The notes under the pieces were generated by a model. It was not told the origin of the DNA. It saw only the letters and a list, made by a program, of their open reading frames with translations, and ran no database searches. This document shows, piece by piece, positions 1-10,600 of a DNA stretch of 64,000 bases. A program made the position numbers and the translations under genes. Origin of the DNA: Nitzschia sp. DOCU1 (lineage: Eukaryota; Bacillariophyta; Bacillariophyceae; Bacillariales; Bacillariaceae); assembly GCA_951394045.1 (NCBI GenBank), contig OX595987.1:310001-374000 (forward strand). The letters are read 5' to 3'. Positions within the stretch are counted from its first letter, which is position 1. Each line of letters begins with the position of its first letter.

Positions 1-59
1 CACATACTCGCCGGCAAGTCTTCGTCATCGGACGTAGTATCCACCATCAACCAAACAGA

Positions 60-335
60 TTATATACCGAGAAAGCTCTTTGCCTTTTGTAATCCATTGT
101 TGATTTGGAGCATTCTCTCGGTGGAATCGTGTAGTTTCGCTGCGAAACAGGCCACCAGTCTAGAGTCTCCTCCAACAAGAAGAAGAACACCCAAACGGGC
201 AACGCATAGCGATAGCAACATACAATACGCCCACACTTCAGCGAACCTTCCAAAGTGCTCTTCATACTGGCCCCAGAGTGAATCCTCGGATAATGTATTG
301 TTGTAGTTGGTGTTGTTGACTGCAAAAAGAACCAT
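60..335 (-). CDS. possible terminal exon of an unidentified membrane protein
   Basis: Open frame of about 91 codons from an ATG at 335 to a stop at 60. It holds one strongly hydrophobic stretch near the middle (YCMLLSLCVARLGVLLLVGG) that could be a membrane helix. The frame stays open upstream to about 347, and a CACCAG that could be a splice acceptor lies just before it, so this may be a downstream exon rather than a whole gene. No family is recognised. The left window edge is close, so the end could also be spliced onward. Low confidence: length and composition alone do not exclude a chance frame. Confidence 0.2.
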   Translation of the reverse strand: MVLFAVNNTNYNNTLSEDSLWGQYEEHFGRFAEVWAYCMLLSLCVARLGVLLLVGGDSRLVACFAAKLHDSTERMLQINNGLQKAKSFLGI

Positions 336-832
336 CCGATCAGCCACAGCCTGCTGGTGCTATTCGCTCCTGCTTATTAACCCAACTCCCACCATTGAAA
401 GAAAGCGATGATTCTTCAACCCCAGCATAGGAGTATCATTCCTCAAATAAGTTCGTATCATGGTGTTTTCCCAGAGATGTTGTGATGGGCGCTTTATTAG
501 AGGATAGCAGACGCCTTCATCATGGTCGAGGCCTTTTGTGGCGATGATGAAAAGAAAAACGCTCGAGAGTGGGTCAAGAGGATAGAGGCGAAAGTCGCTC
601 TGATGACGTATTTTAGCGCGAGATGACACGTGGCGGGTCCTGTTGCGGTCTTTCGGTGTGCCTACGTCACATATGTATGCCCTCCAAACTTATAGTCCAC
701 GGAGTCATCTGTCCTCCTGTGCGTAGAACAATGCTGGCGCATCACTCCTTTTCTTTTTGTCGTTGTTGCGGTCATCATGCCTTTACATGAGTTTACAACA
801 TCTGATGCTCATGCTACAGTAGATCTTCGTCC
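336..832. other. intergenic, upstream of the M14 peptidase-like gene
   Basis: Only short frames lacking ATG starts. It must contain the promoter and 5' leader of the gene at 833; no recognisable box is visible. Confidence 0.5.
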
Positions 833-1990
833 ATGCCAACGACAAAACTGCAACGCATCAAACTTGTCTTTGTGTTTGTGATTCCCTTGTTGAGCGTGCG
901 CTCGTTTGTCTATCCAGTTTCGTCGTCCTTGCGATCCCTGTTAAACTCCCACAAAATGGTCGCCTTGATGGCCGCTGGCGTCTTGAAGGATGAGCCCATT
1001 ACGGATCCTTCGGTGCCTATTCCCCGCTTTTATCCCATTGGCACTCCTGGGGTTCCTTGGACTTGTACAGAAGACGCGGAATGGAAGAGTCAAACGGAGC
1101 TACAACGTTCCTATCAAGAACAAGTCGTGGACAAGTTGATCGCGTCGTTTCAAAGTCACCCGCATTTGACCCTCCATTCCTACGGCGCCTTGTCTCACAA
1201 TCCTGCCAGATATCCACTGTACGCGGTCACTTCGAAAGCTTTCGACAAGAATCTCCCGACATTGCTCGTGACGGGCGGTGTTCATGGCTATGAAACATCA
1301 GGAGTGCAGGGCGCCATTTTGTTCTTAGAGGAACATGCCGCCAAGTATTTCTCCAAGGTCAATATTGTAGTGGCACCTTGCATCAGTCCATGGGCTTATG
1401 AACACGTACAAAGATGGCAAGCTGATTTGCAAGATCCAAATCGATCCTTTGTTCGGGGCACAACAAACCAAACGACTACCGAAGAAAGCAGGGCATTCAT
1501 GAACTATCTCGACTCGCTACTAGAGAAACATGGAATTTCCATCCAAGTACATTTGGATTTGCATGAAACAACCAATACGGATGCTACAGAATTCATGCCT
1601 GCCAAACACGCCAAAGCTGGTTTGGCCTACAAGGGAGAAGAAATTCCCGATGGATTTTATCTCGTGGCCGATAGTGAAGCCGAAGTTGCACACTTGGACT
1701 TTCAGACGGCTATTATTCAACGAGTCAAGACTGTCACACACATTGCTCCACCAGATGCCAATGGCGACATTATTGAAGTACCACTGACACGCGAGGGCCT
1801 TATTTTGGTGCCTGCCAAGTCTTTGGGGTTGTGCTGTAGTGTCACATCGGCAAAGTACAGGACGACCACCGAAGTCTATCCAGATTCGCCACTAGTTACA
1901 GACGATATCTGCAATCAAGCTCAAGTAGCGGCGATTGAAGCCGCATTGGACTATGTCCTACAAGAGCATCACGGTAAGGATGAATTGTAG
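833..1990 (+). CDS. M14-family zinc carboxypeptidase-like protein with ER-retention tail
   Basis: 385 residues, single exon, ATG at 833. Residues 9-24 form a hydrophobic signal sequence, giving entry to the secretory system. The M14 metallopeptidase pattern is visible: GGVHGYE supplies a zinc-ligand pair (H151, E154), DPNR (201-204) a substrate-binding Arg, and HLDLHE (240-245) the third His; TTTEVYP near the C-terminus could hold the catalytic Glu. M14 enzymes remove C-terminal residues or cleave amide bonds; the substrate here is unknown. The protein ends in HHGKDEL, a textbook ER-lumen retrieval signal. Oddly, the signal sequence is followed by SF-VYP-SSS, which resembles the plastid AxAF cleavage context, so leader and tail point to different compartments; the KDEL favours the ER lumen. 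Family assignment is good, substrate unassigned. Tail-to-tail with the next gene. Confidence 0.8.
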   Translation: MPTTKLQRIKLVFVFVIPLLSVRSFVYPVSSSLRSLLNSHKMVALMAAGVLKDEPITDPSVPIPRFYPIGTPGVPWTCTEDAEWKSQTELQRSYQEQVVDKLIASFQSHPHLTLHSYGALSHNPARYPLYAVTSKAFDKNLPTLLVTGGVHGYETSGVQGAILFLEEHAAKYFSKVNIVVAPCISPWAYEHVQRWQADLQDPNRSFVRGTTNQTTTEESRAFMNYLDSLLEKHGISIQVHLDLHETTNTDATEFMPAKHAKAGLAYKGEEIPDGFYLVADSEAEVAHLDFQTAIIQRVKTVTHIAPPDANGDIIEVPLTREGLILVPAKSLGLCCSVTSAKYRTTTEVYPDSPLVTDDICNQAQVAAIEAALDYVLQEHHGKDEL

Positions 1991-2527
1991 AAACCAGGCA
2001 CGTCCTTTGGCTGGCTCAACAAATGCATGTGTTGATAATGTTGTTTGCAACGACGACTCTGGGACTATCATAATGGCTATATACATCGCTAGTACGCTTT
2101 CTATTACAATCCCCGAATACTACTACATGTACCTGCCTAGAGATGCCAGTCAATGGAGTATGGCGAAGGTTAGTGCTGATAATCCTTTTGCTGTCATTGA
2201 TGGCCACGTCCAGAAGTTTTGCTTCGTCCCTCCTTCGTCATGAAACCAAATTTCAATGAATGCATGATAGCGCTCAAGTCGTGAAACTGTGAGATGCAAA
2301 TTATTGCTAGTATTAACCACAATACCATTTACAAGCGTGCCTAGCCAAGTTTGCCACAAGCTTTCGGCGACTCTGCAACGATTCGCCTGATAACAGTTCC
2401 AGCAAGTCTACAGTTCTTTGCATGATTTGCCGTAATAGAACCTCTAGTAGCTGTTTATAGCGACCTCTATATGAATGGTGAAGAAAAACAACGGTAACAA
2501 TCCAACAATGTTCTCTCCAATGTCGAA
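1991..2527. other. intergenic between convergent genes
   Basis: 3' regions of the M14-like gene (plus) and the membrane protein (minus). No credible gene or repeat was seen. Confidence 0.5.
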
Positions 2528-3283
2528 CTATACGATGTGTGCGACGTACGTCGGCCCTTCCGTTGCGGATCGCTCTTCTTTTTGCCGGCGTTCATCGGCA
2601 GCAGCGATTTGCTGCCGCTGTCGTTCCAAGCATACGTTTTCAAATTCGATTGCCACCAGGTAGCCACAGAAACAGAGGGATATGCCAAGTGCAATGCTCG
2701 CAAGTACTTGCCAGAAACGTTCACGAAGTACCAACTTTGCGCCCACAACCAAGCTCACAGAGAACGTCAAACCAAGCACCATGCCCACAGTCCAGTTTGC
2801 CGAGCTTACGGCAACTTGACGAGTGCTAGTACGCGGAATGCGCCTGTCTCTATGGTTCTTGATGATTACACGGGCCATGAGAACAATGTAGACGAAAAAT
2901 AGAACGTCCGCAAACAGATAGGACATTTCGTAAAAGAAAAGGTCACTCAAATTTTCCACTTGAATATGAGGAGGCATGGCGTGGTGGTGAACGGAAGGTT
3001 GATCCACTTCTCCATCTGAAGCAACTTCTTGGGGTATAACGAATTTGACGTAGCCGTGGCGCAAGCTAGCGATATAGGCAGCTTCCACCACGCTGCCAAA
3101 TAGAAATCCAGCAAGCAGAAACTTGACCTTGATTCCACCAAGGGCGATTCTAACTACCTTGGAGAAAAATGACTCTTCTCCGCCTTGAGGAGGAGGCGCC
3201 AGTTGACTTGATCTGCTTACAAGAAGGAGTGGCTCCATCGCGGCGGAGGCGTCGATGTTGGTTTCAGAGGTTAATACCATCAT
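2528..3283 (-). CDS. four-helix membrane protein, unknown function
   Basis: 251 residues from the tandem ATGs at 3283/3280; the frame upstream has no ATG. Hydrophobic segments suggest four membrane helices: around FLLAGFLFGSVVEAAYIASL, then LFADVLFFVYIVLMARVII, then VGMVLGLTFSVSLVVGAK, then VLASIALGISLCFCGYLVA. A His/Pro-rich loop lies between helices 1 and 2, and a charged, Gln/Glu-rich tail follows helix 4. No family is recognised. The C-terminal helix pair has a recognisable relative on the opposite strand at 3817-4293 (shared W-x-VGMV...VVGAK pattern), so this family has duplicated locally in inverted orientation. Confidence 0.7.
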   Translation of the reverse strand: MMVLTSETNIDASAAMEPLLLVSRSSQLAPPPQGGEESFFSKVVRIALGGIKVKFLLAGFLFGSVVEAAYIASLRHGYVKFVIPQEVASDGEVDQPSVHHHAMPPHIQVENLSDLFFYEMSYLFADVLFFVYIVLMARVIIKNHRDRRIPRTSTRQVAVSSANWTVGMVLGLTFSVSLVVGAKLVLRERFWQVLASIALGISLCFCGYLVAIEFENVCLERQRQQIAAADERRQKEERSATEGPTYVAHIV

Positions 3284-3632
3284 TGTTGGTGGGTGTGCTT
3301 TGAAATTTGTGTTGGCTTTTTTGTGATGAGAAGCGGCCTTGCATGGAAAGTTCACTGCGCAAAAAGCTTCCCCCAAGGTTTTTTACCTTCCAACGGTGTC
3401 GAAACGGTACCAGCGGGTACCAGGTCCGTAAATGTAGCGTCTGCTTGATCTTTGGGCTTTCTTGACACCAATGACTCTCTGCTGGTCATTGAAGGTTCTG
3501 GATTCCCATTAAATTAAGCGGAAATTATGGTGTGATTCGTACAGTATATAGTCAGTGTCAAAACTGCCTTTCGATAAACACAACGTCCTTTGGAAGAAGA
3601 ACGAGGAACCAACAATAAATGTGTGAGACGAG

Positions 3633-3750
3633 GCAAGACCAGCATCAAAAATCATGACACCCCCCCAGGAATGACCTGAATATATCAGAGAAACGAGACG
3701 ACGACGACGACGACGACGACGCAAGACCTGCATCAAAAAATGATGACACC
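3633..3750. repeat. imperfect direct repeat, two 29-30 bp copies
   Basis: Copies at 3633-3661 and 3721-3750 both read GCAAGACC-x-GCATCAAAAA...GACACC with a few differences and a start-to-start distance of 88 bp. The second abuts a GAC microsatellite. Confidence 0.7.
3696..3721. repeat. GAC trinucleotide microsatellite
   Basis: About eight uninterrupted GAC units directly followed by the second copy of the direct repeat. Confidence 0.85.
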
Positions 3751-3816
3751 TTTTGATGCTCTGGCAGTGGTGCGATGAAGGGTGTTGAACAAGACTGCAG
3801 CACGAGAAGAAAATGA

Positions 3817-4293
3817 CCACAACATCTTAGTTTAGCCAAACAACAGCAACGAGACAACAAAAGAACTACGCAAGATGGCCTGCTCAGTGGTCCGCCCACG
3901 AACAAAACCTGGGCCGTGGGAATGGTATTTAGCTTGGTGGCCGTTGTGGGTTCCGTCGTGGTGGGAGCCAAACGAGCCTTTCAGCAACGCAGCGTGGAAA
4001 TATGGACCAGTATGTTGTATTCCTCCTCTGTTGCCATTTGCTACATTTCGTACTACTTGATAGTGGTGCGAGGGTTTGAAATGCTCTATTCGCAGTGCAA
4101 AGAAGAGGCTCGTAACAGCAGGACTATTGCTACGGACCCGCAGTGCGAGAAAGTAGTAATGAGAACGACAACACATCAAGTAGGGTACTTGAAAGGAAAC
4201 AGCTTCCAAGAGGGGAAGAACGAGGACGGTTCTTTCGTTGCCGCGGCGCACGTCGTAAAATCTTGTTGGGGTGGAACAGGATGCCAGACTTGA
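3817..4293 (+). pseudogene. truncated relative of the four-helix membrane protein
   Basis: Open frame from about 3817 (after a stop at 3814) to 4293; first ATG at 3922. The translated core TWAVGMVFSLVAVVGSVVVGAK lines up with NWTVGMVLGLTFSVSLVVGAK of the gene at 2528-3283 on the opposite strand, with one gap, and a second hydrophobic helix plus a charged Glu/Arg tail follow in both. Counterparts of the first two helices and the N-terminus are missing upstream, so this looks like a diverged, 5'-truncated inverted copy. It could instead be the last exon of a gene whose earlier exons I cannot see. Confidence 0.5.
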
Positions 4294-4881
4294 ACTGTTG
4301 CTATTTATAATAATAGTACCTATGCTGGTGGTGGATCAAAGATAACGCTCCTCGCTGCGGCTGCTTCGAGTAGTGCAACAACCGCCCCCAGCGCGATGAA
4401 AATTTCTATGGTTGCGGCAACCTCTTGAACCGACAGAAGTTTTCTTCACCGAGGAATTGTCTTTTCTTCATTGTGAGTATGTTCTAGTAGAGTTGAGATA
4501 CTCCGGGGTACTTCTTGCTACTAGTAGTAGCAGATAGCTAGAGGTTTATTACTAGGGTGCTACCACGATGCTAATTGGTGGTGCTGCTCTTCATTGGTTC
4601 ATCTTCTAGCAGCAGCAGATGGAAGAGTGGTACGAAAATCTCGCACAACATTGCCTTTGGCAGCATGACCATCATCAGCACGCTTTGTCCAATTTGCACT
4701 GCCACTACCAAAACCCCATCGTCGTCTAGTTTACTTTCTAGAGTTGTTGTTCTAGCATAAACACGCCTTGAGGTATCATGCTTTTGTTCTGAGTTGTTTG
4801 TGAGTCACAAGAAAAATCTCAAATGTTGGGTATCTCTTGTTGGATCCCAACACACACACGTTCAGACACACACGTGCACAA
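4294..4881. other. intergenic
   Basis: AT-rich stretch with scattered CTAGTAG/AGCAGCAG triplet tracts. Short frames only. Confidence 0.45.
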
Positions 4882-5589
4882 TTACACAATATTCGAAAGC
4901 TTTCCCGCTTCTTGCCCCGGCATTTCCGCCTCGGAAATGATAGGTTCCGCCACTTCTAGCTCTTCATCGACACTAATCTTGTCGGCCACAAGATACAAGA
5001 TGGAATTAATGAACCAGGCCAGACTGGAAGACAACCAAAAAGCCCCATACTGGTCCAACATGTTGTTTCGTTCCATATACGTCGATGTGAAATCCAAACA
5101 AGCTCCCAACAAAAAGAGAATATCACCGGCTCGAATCATTCGGACGGGCCGAGACGCCATGTCATCGTGTCGTCTCAAGTATAGAGTAAAGACGGCATTT
5201 GCAATGTAGCAAAGTGCCGACATGTTCAACAATGCAATTTGACGTCCGATCAAAGAGTAAGACAACTCCAACGTCGCTGCCAAGGAAAACAGCAATCCAT
5301 TGACAATGGCACCAATCGGCGGCGAGTCGGTCGTATCAGGGCTCGCCTTGACTTTTTGGTAGGCCTTGTAGGCCAGCCAAGTTTCCAAAATTCCATTGGA
5401 CAAATACGACAAGGTGGCTGCTACCAGAATGGCCACATACGTGAGGTGGTCATCGGGACTTCCCAAGCCCTGGTTTTCCGCTCTTACGGCCCAGATGGAT
5501 ACGGGAATGTACAAGACGGACCCCATGAAAAAGAACAAGTTGGCTTTGGCGCGATTCAACAGCGCGTGGTTATAGGCGTGCTTCTCCAT
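4882..5589 (-). CDS. six-helix membrane protein, unknown function
   Basis: 235 residues, ATG at 5589, single exon. Hydrophobic segments at about residues 18-35, 48-68, 92-112, 118-136, 150-168 and 183-200 suggest six membrane helices in a compact protein with short loops. The N-terminus (MEKHAYNHALLNRAKANL) is short and polar, and the C-terminal 35 residues are acidic (DEELEVAEPIISEAEMPG). No catalytic motif is visible and no family recognised. No similarity to the membrane protein at 2528-3283 was seen. The upstream neighbour on the plus strand is a plastid protein, divergently placed. Confidence 0.7.
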   Translation of the reverse strand: MEKHAYNHALLNRAKANLFFFMGSVLYIPVSIWAVRAENQGLGSPDDHLTYVAILVAATLSYLSNGILETWLAYKAYQKVKASPDTTDSPPIGAIVNGLLFSLAATLELSYSLIGRQIALLNMSALCYIANAVFTLYLRRHDDMASRPVRMIRAGDILFLLGACLDFTSTYMERNNMLDQYGAFWLSSSLAWFINSILYLVADKISVDEELEVAEPIISEAEMPGQEAGKLSNIV

Positions 5590-6321
5590 GATGACAACGT
5601 AACGCTATTGCTACTCTTCCCTTCTTCTTTTTTAGTTAGACAATAAAGTAAGCGAGTTGTGTTGTTATTACAACTCTGCTGGCCAAAAGATTACACTCAA
5701 TGCAACCGTTATTATTATCGAGGACGACAATGATGTAGTCGTTGGCCTTGGTGGTGCTTCAAAGGGGGGCGCGCCCTTATGTCGAAAGCGGTCATTGACT
5801 TTGATCGGATAGGCAAAGATACGGCATTTGGACGATGCCAGCCCGCACATTCGGCTCGGCCAGATCGTGCCGAACAGAACAATGACCGAGCCTGCCCGGC
5901 AGGGACGAACGGCCAACGACGTCGGACAGACGATTCAAGATCTTGGATTCTATTCAAAAATCTTTGGTTGGATTCATTGGATTCGACGAAAGTCGGGCGC
6001 GCGCGGCGGCCCAATCAAAACGCATACAAATGGCAGCAGGCGCAGCTGTTGGCGGCAACTGCACGACAAAAGTACGTATCGAAGAACAAGCCTGTCACTC
6101 CCAGCGTTCGAATTGGAATCATAAAGCGTTCTCTGTCTTCTTCGCCATCTCGAGATTCTTCTGCCAGAGAAAACTAGCAGCCGCCGATGAGTGATGGATG
6201 GGATGATGGGTGATGGGTGGCCACACAAAAATACGAATTGGAATGCGATCTCTAGCCATCATCACATATTCTCACTTCTATTATCATTAAAGACGTTTGA
6301 TTATCCAACAAAAGTACTAAC
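5590..6321. other. intergenic between divergent genes
   Basis: Several mutually overlapping frames (for example 5779-6177 plus, 5715-6014 minus), Arg/Ser-rich and lacking domains, lie in a GC-richer patch at 5760-6050. None is credible as a gene. The stretch probably holds both promoters. Confidence 0.4.
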
Positions 6322-7134
6322 ATGTTTCTCTGCTCCGCCAAGTCCTGGCCCGCGTTGCTCCTGTTGTCGTCGACAGCATCAGTGACCGCGGCATTTGTTC
6401 CCTCGCCGTCGTCGTCGTCGTCGTCAAGTCGTCGGATGATTGTTCTACAAGACTCTCTCAAGGAACCCGCGTTCGGCATGGAGGACTTTGAAGCAGCGCG
6501 TCGGTCGTTTGAACGCCTGCAATTAGAAGGCAGCGGCACGCTCAGGCCAGGTCAAGCGTTGCCCATGACTGCCAATGTCGAGCGCTTGCGTCGCATGGAA
6601 TTGCGACTTTTAGAAGCGCTCAAAGATTCCGATCAAGCCATTGATCCACTCGTAGAACTCTGGGTCAAGGAACGCCGCGATGCGGCAGAAGAACTGCACA
6701 ACATGATTCAATCCAAGAACCCCGATCTGCATCAAGAAGAAAGGGCGCTGCGTCGAATGATGGAAGAGTATGGCCCGGACGGATGGGTCGAGCCGCATGG
6801 ACGACTAGCTGTGCTTTTGTTCATGCGCGGAGAATTGTACGAATCATTGGACTTGTGTGACTACGTTCTGCATAACAAGCCCTGGCACTTTGAAGTGGCG
6901 CAAATGATGGTCATTGCCCTCTTGCGAATCGGGGACATGCGATCAGCCTTGAGGGTACGTCGGCAATGCGTCTTGCCGCCCCTGCAACATCCAAAGAGTC
7001 GCAAAAGATGGGTCAATGAAATGACCAAACTGGCGAAAGAACGACTGGAATATTCACAAAGTATTTCGGTTGTTGCGACTTTGGATACTTCCGTCGAGGA
7101 ATGCCCGATTGGAGATGAAAAATGCTGGCAGTAA
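6322..7134 (+). CDS. plastid-targeted alpha-helical repeat protein, unknown function
   Basis: 270 residues, ATG at 6322. The first 24 residues are a signal peptide ending TAAF-VPS followed by a Ser run, the bipartite leader typical of proteins entering the diatom plastid. The mature part is helical and charged. The segment around 155-205 (RLAVLLFMRGELYESLDLCDYVL, then a second helix pair with ALLRIGDMRSALRV) has the spacing of a TPR-like pair, suggesting protein-protein contacts. The C-terminus ends CPIGDEKCWQ with two Cys. No enzyme motif is seen and no precise family recognised. An AATAAA at 7317-7322 could serve polyadenylation. Confidence 0.7.
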   Translation: MFLCSAKSWPALLLLSSTASVTAAFVPSPSSSSSSSRRMIVLQDSLKEPAFGMEDFEAARRSFERLQLEGSGTLRPGQALPMTANVERLRRMELRLLEALKDSDQAIDPLVELWVKERRDAAEELHNMIQSKNPDLHQEERALRRMMEEYGPDGWVEPHGRLAVLLFMRGELYESLDLCDYVLHNKPWHFEVAQMMVIALLRIGDMRSALRVRRQCVLPPLQHPKSRKRWVNEMTKLAKERLEYSQSISVVATLDTSVEECPIGDEKCWQ

Positions 7135-7632
7135 ATTTACTGCTAGCTAGGATGATGCAATGCATGAGTGCTACCATGAGTTGCAGAAGCAGCATTGGCT
7201 TCAATTGTTACATACATACACACACTCACACAGCAGTGGAGAGAAGAAGAAAAATGGGGGCTTGTCTCGAATCGAATCGCGCCGAATCAATCGATACTAA
7301 CTGGAACACAATGAGAAATAAAAGAGTCGTCGGCCTGTGATGCGGCCTCTTTACCTTTTTATTTTATAAAGTAAGACTTGAGCGTTCACACTGAAACCAC
7401 AATTGTCTATCTAGTATCGTTAGAGAGCGCCGGTTGAGGCTGGATTCTATTTGCGAGCAGCCGCCACTTCGAGATCAGAACACGGCACACCTGTCAGATG
7501 GCGTATCCTAGTTACGTAGTAGAGTCCGGGAATCTACAGGCCATAGTCTATTGCTCATTGGTATGATTTTACACTCGTTTAAATAATCGACCTGCTCATC
7601 GGCTTTCAGAATACCAACCGATCCAATTACTA
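7135..7632. other. intergenic between convergent genes
   Basis: 3' regions of the plastid protein (plus) and AP-2 alpha (minus). It contains AATAAA at 7317-7322 and CA dinucleotide tracts near 7215. No gene was seen. Confidence 0.5.
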
Positions 7633-10600
7633 TTACGCCAATTTGATACTGACCAGAGCCACATTCTTGACTGCCTTGGAACAAATTGGATGAAGAGTTC
7701 TCGTCGTCACTCGGAACGCACCAGCTTGGGGATTGGCCTCCACTCGCACCAAACATCCAACATTGATATTGTTACCATTCACATCCTTCGACCCTGTTCG
7801 GAACGTCGCAGCACCAGAAACTGTCCAAGGAGTTGGATCACAGCCCGGGCAACGTCCAAACTTGAGGCCGTCTGTTATTATGTGGGCAATACGTTTCATA
7901 TACTCTTCATCGATTGCGGGGGCATTTGGTGGGGCCTTGACAACTTCCTGGCATTCTCGATCGTTGCCCTCCAACGACTTCCATCGTTGCATAAAGGCGC
8001 CAGGCTCCAATGTGACAGGTTCCATAAAGCACGTGGCTACAATGGGGAGACGCAATGGATATTCGTGAATTTCGCCTTCCTCTGTTTCAAAGATGACTCG
8101 CATAGCAGGAGCGTCGTCAAAGGGAGCAGTTACTTCCACTAGCAACAACAATTTGGCTTGCGTTCGGACTGCTACAGTGCAGCCGCCATCGTCGCCATCA
8201 TCCAACAATCCCTGCGTCCCTTGCTTTTGCATCTTCAAATGATCCGACTCGTCTATAATCGCTCGGAAATGTGTAAGTGGGGACTTGCTCAGATTTCCAA
8301 AAAAGACTGAAATTCGACCTTGCGCTCCCACATATTCGTGCTTGACACCCACTTGTAGCAGCGAATTTTCAAAGAGAACGCCAGAGGGCGAAGTACATAG
8401 ATTGGAAAAGGCTTTTCGCATGGCTGGAATAACATCCTTGGGAATACCAACCGTTGGACGATCCAATGGGCCTGCACCAGGACTGCCGTCTGAAGAACAT
8501 TAAAATAGTGCAATAACAAAGTAGTTAGCATCCTGCTGCAAACACCGGCAGAAAACTCCCTGAGAAATTAGCTCCAACTTACCACTGATGGGGCTAATAG
8601 GGTCGTTGATTGCATTCTGTTCGGCCGCTTGTTGGGCTGCCACTTCCTCTGCTGCTCGAGCCGCAGCCTTACTTTGAGCTGCCCGTTGCCGTTCTGCAGC
8701 ACTCGGTCGAGCCGCCTTGACAACAGCAGCACTGTCTTCCCCTTCTTTTTCACGAAGGCGCTGTTCCAGTGCACTCTGCTTCTTGTCTTCGAAGGGTGGC
8801 ATCTCACGTAAGAGATCTTCCACGGCCTCGGGACTAAACGCTTCCCTCATGGCGGCATACTCGGCCGACCGTTGCTGGATCTCCACCTCAACCGAGTTCT
8901 TGCATCGGGCAAAGACTGGGGCTACCAAGGGCCTGCATTCTTCGTAAAGGTTAGCCAACTTGGCATAGGTACTGATGAGAATGGCCCGCGTTTGAGGGTC
9001 GGAAGTCGCCCAATGTTGGTGGAGGATGCGAAATTGCTCTTCTCCACTCATACCAGGTCGCTCGGCCACCAAGAAACCGAATTCACCCAGTACATAGGCT
9101 GCCACTCGAACAGCTGTTTCGTGACATCGACGAGGACTTGCCGCTACCAGTAAAGTAGCCGCCGTGTAGGCTTGCAAGTCCCCTTGCGGATGGTTCGTGA
9201 CAATCTGTACGACACGATGCCAAATGGTATCACTGACGTGATCACCGCTAATCGAAATCAACTTGAGAATAGTATCTACATACCATCGAAGGTCAGTGGC
9301 GTACTTTTCCGCGAGGATGGCGATCTTGAGTACCATCTCTTCCCGAATCGCAGCATCGGCCATGACCAAATGGGCCACCAACTCATCAACGATTCGTTCC
9401 GCATTGTCCGTGTCACACATGACAAAGAGAAGATCCAAGGCACGGCGACGGACACTAATATCAGCATCCTTGAGTGATACCAGCACAGTAGCCTGGTGCT
9501 TCTTGATGGATTCCGCCGTTCCTTCCAATTGAGCCAGTTTGGCCATGGTTAGCAATCCAAGGTATCGAATATTGGGCTCCCGAACCGAAATAAACTTTCC
9601 AAGAAGCTTCATGGCGCCTTCTCGCAGCTGAGCCGGTCCCGCAGAGCCCCAAGTGACAATGAGGTTGACCGCTTCAAACAAAATGGCGTGATCGGCATTC
9701 GACTTGTTGATCGAGTCTGACACATCCGTCTCCGTCAAAATCTTCGAAACAACGCTCGTCAGCTGCGTAATATGCTGATCACCCTCCTTGCCGTTTTCAT
9801 TCCCTTGACCCAGCGCTTGCGGGTACAGCTCCAGAAACTTGAGAAGTTTGATTTGAAGCCAGGGACTGGGGGTGCGGTAGTATAGGTATTCGCGTGCACA
9901 CGCCTTTTTCAACACTAGCATGCCCAAGATATGAACCGCATACGGGATCAACGACTCGTAGTCTTGCGATGCTTGCGTGGCGAGTCCGTACAGGAGACTG
10001 GTGGCGCTGGTGAGGACTCCGAGGTGTCGATCCTGCAGCAAAACACTCATGTGTTGCGCAAACTCCTTGCCGGATATCAATTTGGGGCTCGTTCGAACAA
10101 GACGCAACAGACAAAGCGCTGCCTTCTTTTTGACACAGGGGGTCGACGTCTTTGCTACCAGGGTGTGCTGCACCTCCGTATGGAGGGACTGAATCAACTC
10201 CAACCCCGAAATGTTTGCAATCGAACAGAGCGCTAATGACTGAGCCGTGTCAGTCGTCGGCGCGTTTTTCTTCGCCGTGGCCGGCGCAGGATTCGTAACA
10301 TCCTTTCGGATTGTGCTGAGAATCGAATTCATCATAGGATCGTCTCCCCGCATCAGCAAACTCAAAGCCGTGTAGCCAACGTGCTTTTCCGAGTACTGGC
10401 CCGATCGCACCAGGGCCAGCACTTCGGCATGTCCAAAATCTACATCGTACCCCAAGACGTGAATATAAACTAGCTTCCAAACATATTTCTTCCTCTGATA
10501 AGAAGAAAGTGTGTTGTTGCTCCCATCCTCTGCAAGTTGCTTCCCAGTCGCCGTGAACTTTTTCCGAATGTTGGCCAGCTCTTTGTCGACTCGTTTTTGC

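Larger units (their letters stand above)
3284..3816. other. intergenic with short direct repeats and a GAC run
   Basis: Upstream region of the minus-strand membrane gene. Apart from the repeats listed separately there is no convincing gene; minus-strand frames here are Ser-rich because they read the GAC run and are not believed. Confidence 0.5.

Noticed and set aside
3645..3971. 108-codon minus frame with a Ser run
   Set aside because: The Ser run is a translation of the GAC microsatellite; nothing else supports it.
5715..6194. Several overlapping 80-130 codon frames on both strands
   Set aside because: They exclude each other, are Arg/Ser-rich and lack motifs; a GC-rich promoter region is more likely.
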